NCBI GenBank assembly: GCA_903821745.1
Contig: CAIJMI010000005.1
Span: forward strand, 62,001 to 126,000
Length of the DNA stretch: 64,000 nucleotides
Reading direction: 5' to 3'
Source: Candidatus Gottesmanbacteria bacterium
GTDB lineage: Bacteria; Patescibacteria; Microgenomatia; UBA10105; UBA927
Part shown: in pieces, positions 53,011-62,091 of the stretch
Position numbering within the stretch: position 1 is the first letter of the stretch
Layout: every line of letters starts with the position of its first letter
Notes under the pieces: generated by a model
What the model saw: the letters and a program-made list of their open reading frames with translations, nothing else
Told to the model about the DNA's origin: nothing
The model's database searches: none
Position numbers and translations under genes: made by a program

Positions 53011-54588
53011 ATGCAATTATCAAATACCGTTGAGAATTTACTTGCAGTTTTTGAAACTGATCGCATCCAATCCAAAGGAGAAAGTGGAATCTCCGTTTCC
53101 CGCACCGTATCTGCCCTTGCTACCCTTTATGAAAAAGCTCGAAATGCTGTGGAATTTCGAGCGGAGCACTTAGTTAGACGAGCTGCAATTGAACGTATCC
53201 TCAAACGCCGAATAATGCTTGGCGAAAACGCTGAGACTATTGCCGAAAATTTAGGCATCGAGCTCATGTGGGCAAAATACATTGATAGCTCACTTATTAC
53301 AGAACAAAAGGGGAAAGAGCTCACTGCCATCATCAGACGCTATCTCTTTATTCGGCAAAACGTGTTTGGAACATCTGGAAAAAGAAAAGACCTCACATGG
53401 GGAATGATGCTTGGACTTGCTTCATCAGAAATTGATGAAACAATCGTATCACCACAAAAACGTGCAGCATTAGTTAATTTTGTGTATCAAGCATTTAAAG
53501 ACAGAATTAAAATTCCACGACTTGATGGGAAACAACACGATATCCAAACGTATATTGCGGTGGAACGCGCATTTGCTCAAGCAGATAACGCGCTCATTTC
53601 ATATCATCTTCTCCATATCATGTATCCAGCATGGTTCACTGTTCAAGATGACACGATCGCACAACATATAGATCAATTTCTTGATCAGATGCAATACATC
53701 CAGGATAATTTATTTTTACGGGTCAATGCACCAATCGTCCGACATCTGCGTTCCCAGCTTCCACCATACCGCCTAATCCGCGATTTGTTCCTTGAACAAA
53801 AAGAATCAGAACTACGAGAAATCATCAACGATTCTGAAAAACTCGACACAGCTCTGACCACGCTTGCAAATAAACGGTATCACGAAATCGGAGCAAAAGT
53901 ACGACGAGCAGTTCTTAGAAGCATCATTTATATATTTTTGACTAAAATGATACTTGCACTGGCTCTTGAGGCACCATATGACATGTTTGTCGCCAAAAAG
54001 GTTGCATACATACCGCTTCTGATTAATCTCTTATTTCCACCAATACTGCTTTATTTTGTTGCAGGATTTATTAAAATTCCTGGGCTTGATAATACAAAGT
54101 TACTTGTTGCTAAAGCAAAAGACATATTACATTATTTTGACACCGCAAAAGTTTCAGGTGGTATTTATACAGGAGCAGTAAAAAACAACCGACCAATCCT
54201 TTCAGCAATATTTACCATGTTCTATATTGCTGCATTTGCAGTAGTATTCGGCCTTATTACACTGGGACTAACACGCTTACACTTTACACTCGTTAGTCAA
54301 ATTATCTTTGTATTTTTTGTTGCCTTGGTTTCCATATTTGCATATCGAATTAGACAGTCAGCAAAGGAATATGAAGTTATTGAACATCAGGGCATTCTTG
54401 AACCACTCATCGATTTCTTCTTTTTACCAATTCTTCGTGCTGGAGACATGCTATCCAAAGAAATTGCAAAAATTAACTTCTTTATTTTCCTTTTCGATTT
54501 TGTCCTCGAAGCGCCACTCAAAGTTATCTTTGGGGTTGTTGAGGAATGGATCCGTTTTATACGGATGAAAAAAGAAGAAATCTTGTAA
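53011..54588 (+). CDS. Large membrane protein of unknown function
   Basis: 525 residues. The first 300 are soluble and helical, rich in charged residues (RRAAIERILKRRIMLGENAET; NVFGTSGKRKDLTWGMMLG). From about 305 there are at least four hydrophobic segments: SIIYIFLTKMILALALEA, YIPLLINLLFPPILLYFV, AIFTMFYIAAFAVVFGLI and IIFVFFVALVSIFAYRI. Another amphipathic or membrane part lies near 485-510. No family recognised and no catalytic motif. TATAAT at 52985-52990 with a leader of about 14 nt is a possible promoter. The hydrogenase genes follow by 9 nt, which may mean co-transcription. Confidence 0.75.
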   Translation: MQLSNTVENLLAVFETDRIQSKGESGISVSRTVSALATLYEKARNAVEFRAEHLVRRAAIERILKRRIMLGENAETIAENLGIELMWAKYIDSSLITEQKGKELTAIIRRYLFIRQNVFGTSGKRKDLTWGMMLGLASSEIDETIVSPQKRAALVNFVYQAFKDRIKIPRLDGKQHDIQTYIAVERAFAQADNALISYHLLHIMYPAWFTVQDDTIAQHIDQFLDQMQYIQDNLFLRVNAPIVRHLRSQLPPYRLIRDLFLEQKESELREIINDSEKLDTALTTLANKRYHEIGAKVRRAVLRSIIYIFLTKMILALALEAPYDMFVAKKVAYIPLLINLLFPPILLYFVAGFIKIPGLDNTKLLVAKAKDILHYFDTAKVSGGIYTGAVKNNRPILSAIFTMFYIAAFAVVFGLITLGLTRLHFTLVSQIIFVFFVALVSIFAYRIRQSAKEYEVIEHQGILEPLIDFFFLPILRAGDMLSKEIAKINFFIFLFDFVLEAPLKVIFGVVEEWIRFIRMKKEEIL

Positions 54589-54597
54589 TAATCGTTC

Positions 54598-55620
54598 ATG
54601 AAACAATTGTCTTCTGAAGAACTACTTACAAAAATCGAAAAAGCGCACCTCGTGGGTCGTGGCGGAAGCGGCTATTCAACGGCGACAAAATGGAAAGAGA
54701 TGTTTGCAAAACATCATGACAGCATCTATATGGCGGTCAATGGATCTGAAGGAGAGCCTGGGACACTCAAGGACGGATACATTTTAAAAAATTGTCTACC
54801 TGACCTTTTATACGGTATTTCCCAAGCTTACGTTATTTTCCCGCAGACAAAATCCATATATCTCTATCTTCGAAAAGATTATTTTGAAACGTATAAAGAC
54901 GCGATAGAAAATGAGCTCAAAAATTCAGTTCCAACACTTCCCCTTCTTATGTTTAAAGAACCAGGCGGATATCTTTGCGGTGAAAACACGGTTCTTGTAA
55001 ATGCAATTGAACAAAAACGGTTAGAGCCACGAAGAAAACCACCATATATTTCGGAAAAAGGATTATTTGATAAACCAACAATCGTTAACAATCTGGAAAC
55101 TTTTTATCAAATAGGGAAAATTGCAAAAGACGAATATCGCGATACGAGGTTGTATTCAATTACTGGGGCCATTACAAATCCCGGAGTGTATGAAGAAGCC
55201 AATACCATTACCGTTTTTGAGCTTCTTGCTAAAACAAATAATGTACTCGGCGACACCATGTTTGTGCAGCTTGGCGGGGGAGCAAGCGGAATATATCTTA
55301 CCAAAGAAGAACTGGCACAAACACCAGCCAACCGAGGCACCGGAGCACTCATTATATATGACAGTACCACATGCTCATTTCTTTCCCTTCTGACGGAAAA
55401 GCTTCAATTTTTAATTGGAGAAAATTGTGGAAAATGTACACCTTGCAGAGAAGGGTTGTACCGTATGCACGAAATGGTAACAAAGGGACAATGGAATGAA
55501 ACGCTTGCCAAGGACATTGCCGAAACGCTTGCCAAAACGAGTTTTTGCGGTCTTGGCGTGGGCGCTGGAAATGCGTTCGTCAGTTTATTTACAAAAAAGG
55601 ATCAACTATGGAAAAAATAA
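54598..55620 (+). CDS. NuoF/HydB-like flavin and iron-sulfur subunit of the hydrogenase, short form
   Basis: 340 residues. NADH/FMN part: LVGRGGSGYSTATKWKEM (18-35), AVNGSEGEPGTLKDGY (about 46-61), YLCGENTVLVNAIEQKR (125-141), PTIVNNLET. One [4Fe-4S] site: Cys277, Cys280, Cys283 (ENCGKCTPCREG) and Cys317 (SFCGLG). Canonical HydB/HoxF have extra N-terminal thioredoxin-like or C-terminal ferredoxin domains; both are missing. Expected to pass electrons between NAD(P)H and HydA, encoded next with a 13-nt overlap. Confidence 0.9.
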   Translation: MKQLSSEELLTKIEKAHLVGRGGSGYSTATKWKEMFAKHHDSIYMAVNGSEGEPGTLKDGYILKNCLPDLLYGISQAYVIFPQTKSIYLYLRKDYFETYKDAIENELKNSVPTLPLLMFKEPGGYLCGENTVLVNAIEQKRLEPRRKPPYISEKGLFDKPTIVNNLETFYQIGKIAKDEYRDTRLYSITGAITNPGVYEEANTITVFELLAKTNNVLGDTMFVQLGGGASGIYLTKEELAQTPANRGTGALIIYDSTTCSFLSLLTEKLQFLIGENCGKCTPCREGLYRMHEMVTKGQWNETLAKDIAETLAKTSFCGLGVGAGNAFVSLFTKKDQLWKK

Positions 55621-57290
55621 CAATTACTGTTGATGGAAATGGCATGCAGGTTACTGAAGGACAGCAATTACTTGCTGCTTTACAAGAACAGGGAATTAAG
55701 ATTCCTGCTCTTTGTTATCATCCAGATTTCGAACCGGAAGAAAATTGCAGATTATGCCTGGTTGAAGTAAACGGTAAAATTGTCACTTCCTGTAGCACGC
55801 GAATCAAACAAGGAATGGTTGTTCAAACAAATACCGAAGAACTGCTCAAACTTCGAAAGACTAATGCAGAACTTTTGATTGCCAATTATGAAGGTTCCGA
55901 TACCAGCTTTCGAAAAACCCTGTTACAGGAAATAACCTGTGAAGCAGGGGTCTGTCACACATCATCCTTGGTCCCACGAAAAAGTAAACGGGGAGAACTG
56001 CATTTTAGGGATATTCTGTTTTATGATCTCAAAAAATGCGTTGATTGCAGAAACTGCGTAAAAGCCTGTCAGACACAAAGCGTCTGTGCAGTATGTGTCA
56101 AAAATTATGGATATAGAGAGGAAATATCAAAACGGAATGACCGCTATTGCGTTTTTTGTGGCCAGTGTTTAGCGCATTGTCCAGCAGGAGCCATTTCGAC
56201 AAATCCCATAATGGCAACAGAGGTCGGTACACTACTAACAAAAAAGGACAACAAACCAGTAATGGTTGCACAAATAGCGCCTGCTGTTCGGGCAGCAATT
56301 GGTGAAGAATTCGGACTTCCGCATGGAACAATCGCAACAGAACAATTAACGGAATCGTTAAAAAAAATCGGATTTGATTACGTATTTGATGTATCCGTTG
56401 GTGCAGATCTTACGACGGTAGAAGAGGCAAAAGAATTAGTACATCGTATCCAAACCAAAGGAAAACTGCCGATGTTTACATCTTGCTGTCCCGGATGGGT
56501 GAGGTATTTGGGAGTCTATTTTCCAAAGCTGTTACCAAATCTGACAACGGTGCATTCCCCACAAATTATGATGGCAGGCATTATTAAATGGTATTGGGCT
56601 AAAAAAATGCAGATTCCCAAAGAACGCGTTCACGTTGTATCGATCATGCCGTGTTTGGCAAAAAAATGGGAATCCCGGAGACCGGAATATCAAATTGATG
56701 GCATCAATCGTATCGATAACGTCTTAACAACCGTTGAAATTGCACGAATGATTAAAGAAAAGGGAATTGATATTGCCAAGCTCAAAGGTGTACCCATGGA
56801 TGACCCATTAGGGGATCCGACGGGTGCTGGTGTTATCTTTGGCGCTTCAGGCGGCGTAATGGTTGCGGCGCTTCGGTCAGGCTTTTATTTGCTTACTGGA
56901 AAAAATCCTGAAATTTTAGAATTTGAAAAAATTACAACGCTTGATGGATATAAAACCATGGAAGTATCAGCACCAGGACTTAAACTTCGCGTTGCAGCAA
57001 TTGATGGTCTTGGCAACGTCGGCAAAATCATAACAAAATTGAATGACTTTGATTATATAGAAGTCATGGCCTGCCGCGGAGGTTGCATTGGTGGAGGTGG
57101 ACAACCGGTTCCTGTCAATGACAATATCAGAAAAAAACGTGCGGCAGCGCTATTTTCGATTGACAAAAACGCACCACTTCGTTTTGCGCATGACAATCCA
57201 GCCATCAAAATATTATATAAAGAATTTTTGACAGATGAACAAACAATCCATACAATCTGTCATTATGGTCCACACCCTTCAGGAAGCTGA
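55608..57290 (+). CDS. hydA: [FeFe]-hydrogenase catalytic subunit
   Basis: 560 residues from the ATG at 55608. [2Fe-2S] domain with Cys36, 47, 50, 62; two [4Fe-4S] motifs (Cys144/147/150/154 and 181/184/187/191); then the H-domain. H-cluster motifs: TSCCPGW (Cys293 proton relay, Cys294 ligand), MPCLAKK (Cys349), MACRGGC (Cys489, Cys493) followed by GGGGQP. The region at about 85-120 lacks the usual His-ligated cluster motif. Produces or oxidises H2. HydE, HydF and HydG maturases and a NuoE-like HydC are not in this window. AAGGA precedes the start. Confidence 0.95.
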   Translation: MEKITITVDGNGMQVTEGQQLLAALQEQGIKIPALCYHPDFEPEENCRLCLVEVNGKIVTSCSTRIKQGMVVQTNTEELLKLRKTNAELLIANYEGSDTSFRKTLLQEITCEAGVCHTSSLVPRKSKRGELHFRDILFYDLKKCVDCRNCVKACQTQSVCAVCVKNYGYREEISKRNDRYCVFCGQCLAHCPAGAISTNPIMATEVGTLLTKKDNKPVMVAQIAPAVRAAIGEEFGLPHGTIATEQLTESLKKIGFDYVFDVSVGADLTTVEEAKELVHRIQTKGKLPMFTSCCPGWVRYLGVYFPKLLPNLTTVHSPQIMMAGIIKWYWAKKMQIPKERVHVVSIMPCLAKKWESRRPEYQIDGINRIDNVLTTVEIARMIKEKGIDIAKLKGVPMDDPLGDPTGAGVIFGASGGVMVAALRSGFYLLTGKNPEILEFEKITTLDGYKTMEVSAPGLKLRVAAIDGLGNVGKIITKLNDFDYIEVMACRGGCIGGGGQPVPVNDNIRKKRAAALFSIDKNAPLRFAHDNPAIKILYKEFLTDEQTIHTICHYGPHPSGS

Positions 57291-58458
57291 AAACTATTGT
57301 AACTCGTTTATCGCCCCAATGGGCAAACACCGAGAACGAACATTGGACCGAATGAAAACGCTAATGGATTTGCTCGGCAATCCTCAAAAAACCGTAACCG
57401 TGATTCATGTCGGTGGGTCAACAGGGAAAAGTTCTACAGCATATATCATAGCTGTTCTTCTTGAAACAACAGGTCTTCGAGTTGGTCTTCATATAAAACC
57501 CCATCTCCAAAAAATTACCGAGCGGTGCTGTATTAATCGCATACCAATACCCGATGACCAATTTATTGCTTACGTCAACGCTATTCAACCATATATCAAT
57601 ACAATGATCGAAAAACCAACATACTTTGAGATCCTTGTTGCCATAACACTTTGGTATTTTGCCAAAAATCACGTTGATGTTGCAGTCATGGAGGTTGGAC
57701 GTGGCGGACGAGTCGATGCAACAAATATCTGTTCTTCAAAACTATACGTTTTAACGAATGTTACGCTTATGCATACCGATATTCTTGGAAAAACGCTTGA
57801 AGATATCACGAAAGAAAAAATGGGAATAGTCAAACACAAGAACATGAAGGTAATCACAGGTGTTAGCCAGCCAAAATTACGATCATATCTTCAAAAGCTT
57901 GGACGAACACTGCATATTCCGATAACAATGGTTAATATAACTAAACACCTTACGCCATTAGAACAAAACCAGCGCCTTGCCATTGCCGCAGTGAAACTAT
58001 TTACGTCAATTACGGAATCACAAATTCAACAGTGTCTGTCAACGATACAAATTCCGGGACGAATGGAAATATGGGTAGTGAACGGACAAACGTTCATCAT
58101 GGATAATGGTAAAACCAATAAATTTCTTACATTACTTCCATATCGATTTCCTAAAAAAAACATGCATGTTGTACTTCCTGCACAACTACTACTCAATACC
58201 AAAGCACTTATAAAGCAAACGGCTCCGTTTACTTCAGAATTTATTTTTGTTTCTTTTCCTGAAAGGCGTCCAGGAAAAATGGATAGGGCTCTAATGGAAA
58301 AAAGTATTCAAAAAAAACACAGAACATTTATTGATATAGAAAAATTTATTAGAACCTATATGAATAAACCCAACGAGGATGTTTTTTTAATCACCGGGAG
58401 CTTGAAGCTCATCGGCGCCATCCGCACTATCTTAAAACCTTCAATTGAACTAAAATGA
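57265..58458 (+). CDS. folC: Folylpolyglutamate synthase / dihydrofolate synthase family
   Basis: Mur-ligase-type ATPase adding glutamate to folates. About 397 residues from the ATG at 57265 (an ATG at 57235 would add 10 residues within hydA). ATP loop VIHVGGSTGKSSTAYIIA (about 43-60, usual HVAGTNGKGS), GRGGRVDATNIC (about 141-152), TNVTLMHTDILGKTLEDITKEKMGI split over 160-184, and IPGRMEIW. The C-terminal domain carries VLPAQLLLN. The stop is 4 nt before the cyclo-ligase gene. It heads the one-carbon folate cluster. Confidence 0.9.
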   Translation: MVHTLQEAENYCNSFIAPMGKHRERTLDRMKTLMDLLGNPQKTVTVIHVGGSTGKSSTAYIIAVLLETTGLRVGLHIKPHLQKITERCCINRIPIPDDQFIAYVNAIQPYINTMIEKPTYFEILVAITLWYFAKNHVDVAVMEVGRGGRVDATNICSSKLYVLTNVTLMHTDILGKTLEDITKEKMGIVKHKNMKVITGVSQPKLRSYLQKLGRTLHIPITMVNITKHLTPLEQNQRLAIAAVKLFTSITESQIQQCLSTIQIPGRMEIWVVNGQTFIMDNGKTNKFLTLLPYRFPKKNMHVVLPAQLLLNTKALIKQTAPFTSEFIFVSFPERRPGKMDRALMEKSIQKKHRTFIDIEKFIRTYMNKPNEDVFLITGSLKLIGAIRTILKPSIELK

Positions 58459-58462
58459 TCAT

Positions 58463-59011
58463 GTGATCAGCATCCAAGACCAAAAACAAATGCTTCGAAA
58501 ACAAATACTTCTTGCCCGGAGAGCGTTTATTGGTCCTCCAAAACAAAAAGCAGATCGACTAATTTTTCAAAATATCACACACCATCAGCTTTATCAAAAC
58601 GCAAAAACGATTTGCACCTATGTGTCCTTGGCAGACGAAGCTGACACACATGCGCTTATTGATAATATTCTTACAAAAGAAGATAAAACACTGGTTGTGC
58701 CAAAAATTGAAGGTGAAACCATCACACTCTATCGCATTCATTCCTACGCAGATTTAGAAAAAGGAACACTCGGTATATTGGAACCCAAAAAAGGATGTGC
58801 ATTGGCAACGATTGAGACAGTAGATCTTTTTATTGTCCCTGGCGTTGCATTCGGCCATGACGGAACACGCATTGGTATGGGAAAAGGATATTATGACCGA
58901 CTGCTTGCTAAAACCAACGCAACAAAAATTGGTATCGCATACCCGTTTCAAATTTTCGATTCCATTCCAACAACGGACAGGGATGAACGCGTTGATCTTC
59001 TTATATCCTAA
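58463..59011 (+). CDS. 5-formyltetrahydrofolate cyclo-ligase
   Basis: Converts 5-formyl-THF to 5,10-methenyl-THF with ATP. 182 residues from a GTG start. N-terminal KQMLRKQILLARRAF, central SLADEADTHALIDNIL, and the C-terminal signature FGHDGTRIGMGKGYYDRLL (about 131-149). Functionally it salvages a dead-end folate produced by the neighbouring GlyA. Confidence 0.93.
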   Translation: MISIQDQKQMLRKQILLARRAFIGPPKQKADRLIFQNITHHQLYQNAKTICTYVSLADEADTHALIDNILTKEDKTLVVPKIEGETITLYRIHSYADLEKGTLGILEPKKGCALATIETVDLFIVPGVAFGHDGTRIGMGKGYYDRLLAKTNATKIGIAYPFQIFDSIPTTDRDERVDLLIS

Positions 59012-59030
59012 CGTAGGCAACAGCTACATC

Positions 59031-59059
59031 TTGCATCAATCTGATTGTGCCGCTATTAT
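59031..59059 (+). promoter_or_regulatory. glyA promoter
   Basis: TTGCAT at 59031-59036, 17-nt spacer, TATTAT at 59054-59059. A clear AAGGAGA follows at 59069-59075 before the ATG at 59083, so this transcript has a normal short leader. Confidence 0.65.
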
Positions 59060-59082
59060 GCATTCTATAAGGAGAAATAGCT

Positions 59083-60420
59083 ATGAAGAAATCTTCATTA
59101 AAAACAACGGATAAAACAATTTATACATCTATTGAACTTGAAAAAAAGCGCCAAATAGAAGGTATTGAACTTATTCCTTCCGAAAATTACGTATCTCCAT
59201 CCGTACTTGAAGCAATGGGATCAATTCTCACCAATAAATATTCTGAAGGTTTTGTCGGCCACAGGTATTATGGCGGCAATATGTATATTGACAAAATCGA
59301 ACAAGAATGTATCGACCGTGCAAAAAAACTGTTTGGCGTTGTACACGTCAATGTGCAGCCATATTCAGGATCCCCAGCAAACTTTGCCATCTACAATGCA
59401 CTACTTAAACCCGGTGATCCAATCAGCGGCATGAATCTTCTTGACGGCGGACATTTAACCCATGGATGGAAAGTAAGCGTAACCGCAAAATTTTTCAAAA
59501 GCTATCCCTACCACGTCAAACACGATGGACGAGTTGATTTTGAGGAACTCAAAAAAATTGCGCAGGAATTCAAACCAAAATTGATTTGGTGTGGAGCAAC
59601 TGCATACACAAGAGAAATTGAATTTGCTAAATTTGCAGAAATTGCAGATTCAATTGGCGCATATCTTATCGCTGATATTTCTCATATCTCTGGTCTTGTT
59701 CTCGGTGGCGTGCATACCAGTCCCGTCAAATACGCACACGTTATTACGACAACAACGCATAAAACACTCAGGGGACCTCGGGGAGCAATGATTATGATCA
59801 CGCCAAAAGGAATTGAGAAAGATCCGGAACTTCCACAAAAAATTGATAAAGCAATTTTTCCGGGACTTCAAGGGGGTCCACATAATCACACAACAGCAGG
59901 CATTGCCGTTGCGCTTGGCGAAGCGTCAAAACCACCATTTAAAAAATATGCGGCACAAATTGTAAAAAATGCAAAAGTATTAGCAAATGAATTTACAAAA
60001 CGAGGCATTACCTTAGTGTCAGGAGGAACGGACAATCATCTAATGCTTTTGGATCTTTCCAAAGAGGGAAACTTGGGATCACAACTGGAATACGCAATGG
60101 ATGTAGCGCACATTACCGCAAATAAAAATACGATTCCGGGTGATACCGCTTCCCCATTTTATCCATCAGGGATACGAATTGGAACGCCAGCAATTACAAC
60201 ACGTGGGATGAAGGAACCGCAAATGAAACAGATAGCAACATGGATCGTGGCAATTATCGATCACATCAAAGCATATCCATTACCGGAAGACAAAACAAAA
60301 CGGGCTGAGTTTATGGCAGACTTTAAAAAGAAAATGGATAAGGATGTGTTTTTATTAAACATCGCAAAGGAAGTGAAACAGTTTACTGTCAAATTCCCAG
60401 TTCCCGGTATCTCAAAATAA
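59083..60420 (+). CDS. glyA: Serine hydroxymethyltransferase
   Basis: PLP enzyme interconverting serine + THF with glycine + methylene-THF. 445 residues: EGIELIPSENYVSPSVLEAMGS (about 26-47), YSEGFVGHRYYGGNMYID, QPYSGSPANFAIY, DISHISGLVLGG and the PLP-lysine motif TTTTHKTLRGPRGAMIM (about 223-239). The C-terminus is slightly longer than average. Preceded by a good ribosome-binding site and its own promoter. It is the main entry of one-carbon units into the pathway encoded by fhs and folD. Confidence 0.97.
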   Translation: MKKSSLKTTDKTIYTSIELEKKRQIEGIELIPSENYVSPSVLEAMGSILTNKYSEGFVGHRYYGGNMYIDKIEQECIDRAKKLFGVVHVNVQPYSGSPANFAIYNALLKPGDPISGMNLLDGGHLTHGWKVSVTAKFFKSYPYHVKHDGRVDFEELKKIAQEFKPKLIWCGATAYTREIEFAKFAEIADSIGAYLIADISHISGLVLGGVHTSPVKYAHVITTTTHKTLRGPRGAMIMITPKGIEKDPELPQKIDKAIFPGLQGGPHNHTTAGIAVALGEASKPPFKKYAAQIVKNAKVLANEFTKRGITLVSGGTDNHLMLLDLSKEGNLGSQLEYAMDVAHITANKNTIPGDTASPFYPSGIRIGTPAITTRGMKEPQMKQIATWIVAIIDHIKAYPLPEDKTKRAEFMADFKKKMDKDVFLLNIAKEVKQFTVKFPVPGISK

Positions 60421-60443
60421 TATAATTTTCAAAAAGGAGAACT

Positions 60444-62081
60444 ATGGACTCAGATATTATCATTGCACAAAAAACCAAAGCACAACCAATAACAACAATT
60501 GCCAAAAAGTTGGGACTAAAACCAACGGACCTTGAACTCTACGGTGACTATAAAACAAAAATTAAATACGAAACAATTGAACGGGCAGCAAAAAAGGGCA
60601 AAAAAGGAAAACTGATTTTGGTCACAGCAATTAACCCAACCCCCGCAGGAGAAGGAAAAACTACAACAACCATCGGTCTTGGACAAGCATTAAACCGCTT
60701 AGGTCACAAAGCCATTATCTGTCTTCGTGAACCATCACTTGGACCGGTGTTTGGTGTGAAAGGTGGAGCAACTGGTGGAGGGTTTAGTCAGGTTATTCCG
60801 ATGGAAGATATTAATTTACATTTTACCGGTGATCTCCATGCTATTGGCTGTGCAAATAATCTTATTGCAGCAATCATCGATAATCATTTGATGCAGGGAA
60901 ATGTGCTTGATATTGATCCACAAAAGATCTTTTGGCGAAGAGCCATGGATATGAATGACCGGTCCATCCGAAACATTGTTATTGGACTGGGAGGAAAAAC
61001 AAATGGTGTCGTACGGGAAGACCATTTTGATATTACAGTTGCTTCAGAAATCATGGCTGTCTTATGCCTTTCAAAGGATTTACAAGATTTAAAAGCACGC
61101 GTTGAACGCATTATCATTGCGGCAACGTATGACAAAAAACCAGTAACCATCAAAGACCTTGGTATTGCGGGATCAGTCACAGCGCTTCTCAAAGATGCAT
61201 TAAAACCAAATCTTGTACAGACTTTGGAACATACACCGGCATTTATTCATGGCGGTCCATTTGCCAATATTGCACATGGCTGCAATTCCATAATGGCAAC
61301 AAAACTGGCACTTTCTCTTGGTGACTACGTCGTAACTGAGGCCGGATTTGGTGCAGATTTGGGAGCAGAAAAATTCTTTGATCTGAAATGCAGGGTTGCA
61401 GACTTACATCCTGTTGCCGTGGTGATCGTTGCATCAGTCAGAGCACTGAAGCACCACGGAAACGAACAGCTAGAATTGGGGCTGGAAAATCTCGGGAAAC
61501 ATTTGGAAAACATGAAAAAATTTGGACTTCAGGCAGTTGTGGCTATCAACAAATTTACCAGCGACACCAAAGAAGAACACCAACTGATTATCAAGTACTG
61601 CAAAAAATATGGTGCAGTGGTTTCGCTTTGTGAGGTATGGGGCAAGGGTGGAAAAGGGGGAGAAGACCTCGCAAAAAAAGTTATTGCAAGTACAAAAGTA
61701 AATAAGGGATTTCACCAACTTTATTCGCTTGATACAACACTGGAAGAAAAAATTATAACCATTGCAAAAGAAATTTATGGCGCTGATGGCGTAAAGTTTT
61801 CGGATGTTGCAAAAGGTCAAATGAAGCAATTTGCAGAATGGGGCATAACAAATCTCCCGGTCTGCATGGCAAAAACCCAGTACTCATTTTCTGACAATCC
61901 AAAACTGTTAAACCGGCCTTCAGGATTTACCTTATCCGTTAATTCCGTACGCCTTTCAAATGGCGCAGGATTTTTTGTTGCCATCACCGGCGACATTATG
62001 ACGATGCCGGGCTTGCCAAAAAAACCAGCTGCTGAAATAATTGATATAGACAGCACAGGAAAAATAACTGGATTGTCTTAA
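60444..62081 (+). CDS. fhs: Formate-tetrahydrofolate ligase
   Basis: Joins formate to THF with ATP, or runs backwards to make ATP and formate. 545 residues: ITTIAKKLGLKPTDLELYGDYK, the ATP loop TPAGEGKTTTTIGLGQAL (about 66-83), REPSLGPVFGVKGGATGGG, and HGGPFANIAHGCNS (about 268-281). All regions are present. TATAAT at 60421-60426 and AAGGAGA at 60434-60440 precede the ATG. Placed between glyA and folD. Confidence 0.97.
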   Translation: MDSDIIIAQKTKAQPITTIAKKLGLKPTDLELYGDYKTKIKYETIERAAKKGKKGKLILVTAINPTPAGEGKTTTTIGLGQALNRLGHKAIICLREPSLGPVFGVKGGATGGGFSQVIPMEDINLHFTGDLHAIGCANNLIAAIIDNHLMQGNVLDIDPQKIFWRRAMDMNDRSIRNIVIGLGGKTNGVVREDHFDITVASEIMAVLCLSKDLQDLKARVERIIIAATYDKKPVTIKDLGIAGSVTALLKDALKPNLVQTLEHTPAFIHGGPFANIAHGCNSIMATKLALSLGDYVVTEAGFGADLGAEKFFDLKCRVADLHPVAVVIVASVRALKHHGNEQLELGLENLGKHLENMKKFGLQAVVAINKFTSDTKEEHQLIIKYCKKYGAVVSLCEVWGKGGKGGEDLAKKVIASTKVNKGFHQLYSLDTTLEEKIITIAKEIYGADGVKFSDVAKGQMKQFAEWGITNLPVCMAKTQYSFSDNPKLLNRPSGFTLSVNSVRLSNGAGFFVAITGDIMTMPGLPKKPAAEIIDIDSTGKITGLS

Positions 62082-62091
62082 ACACAAAGGT

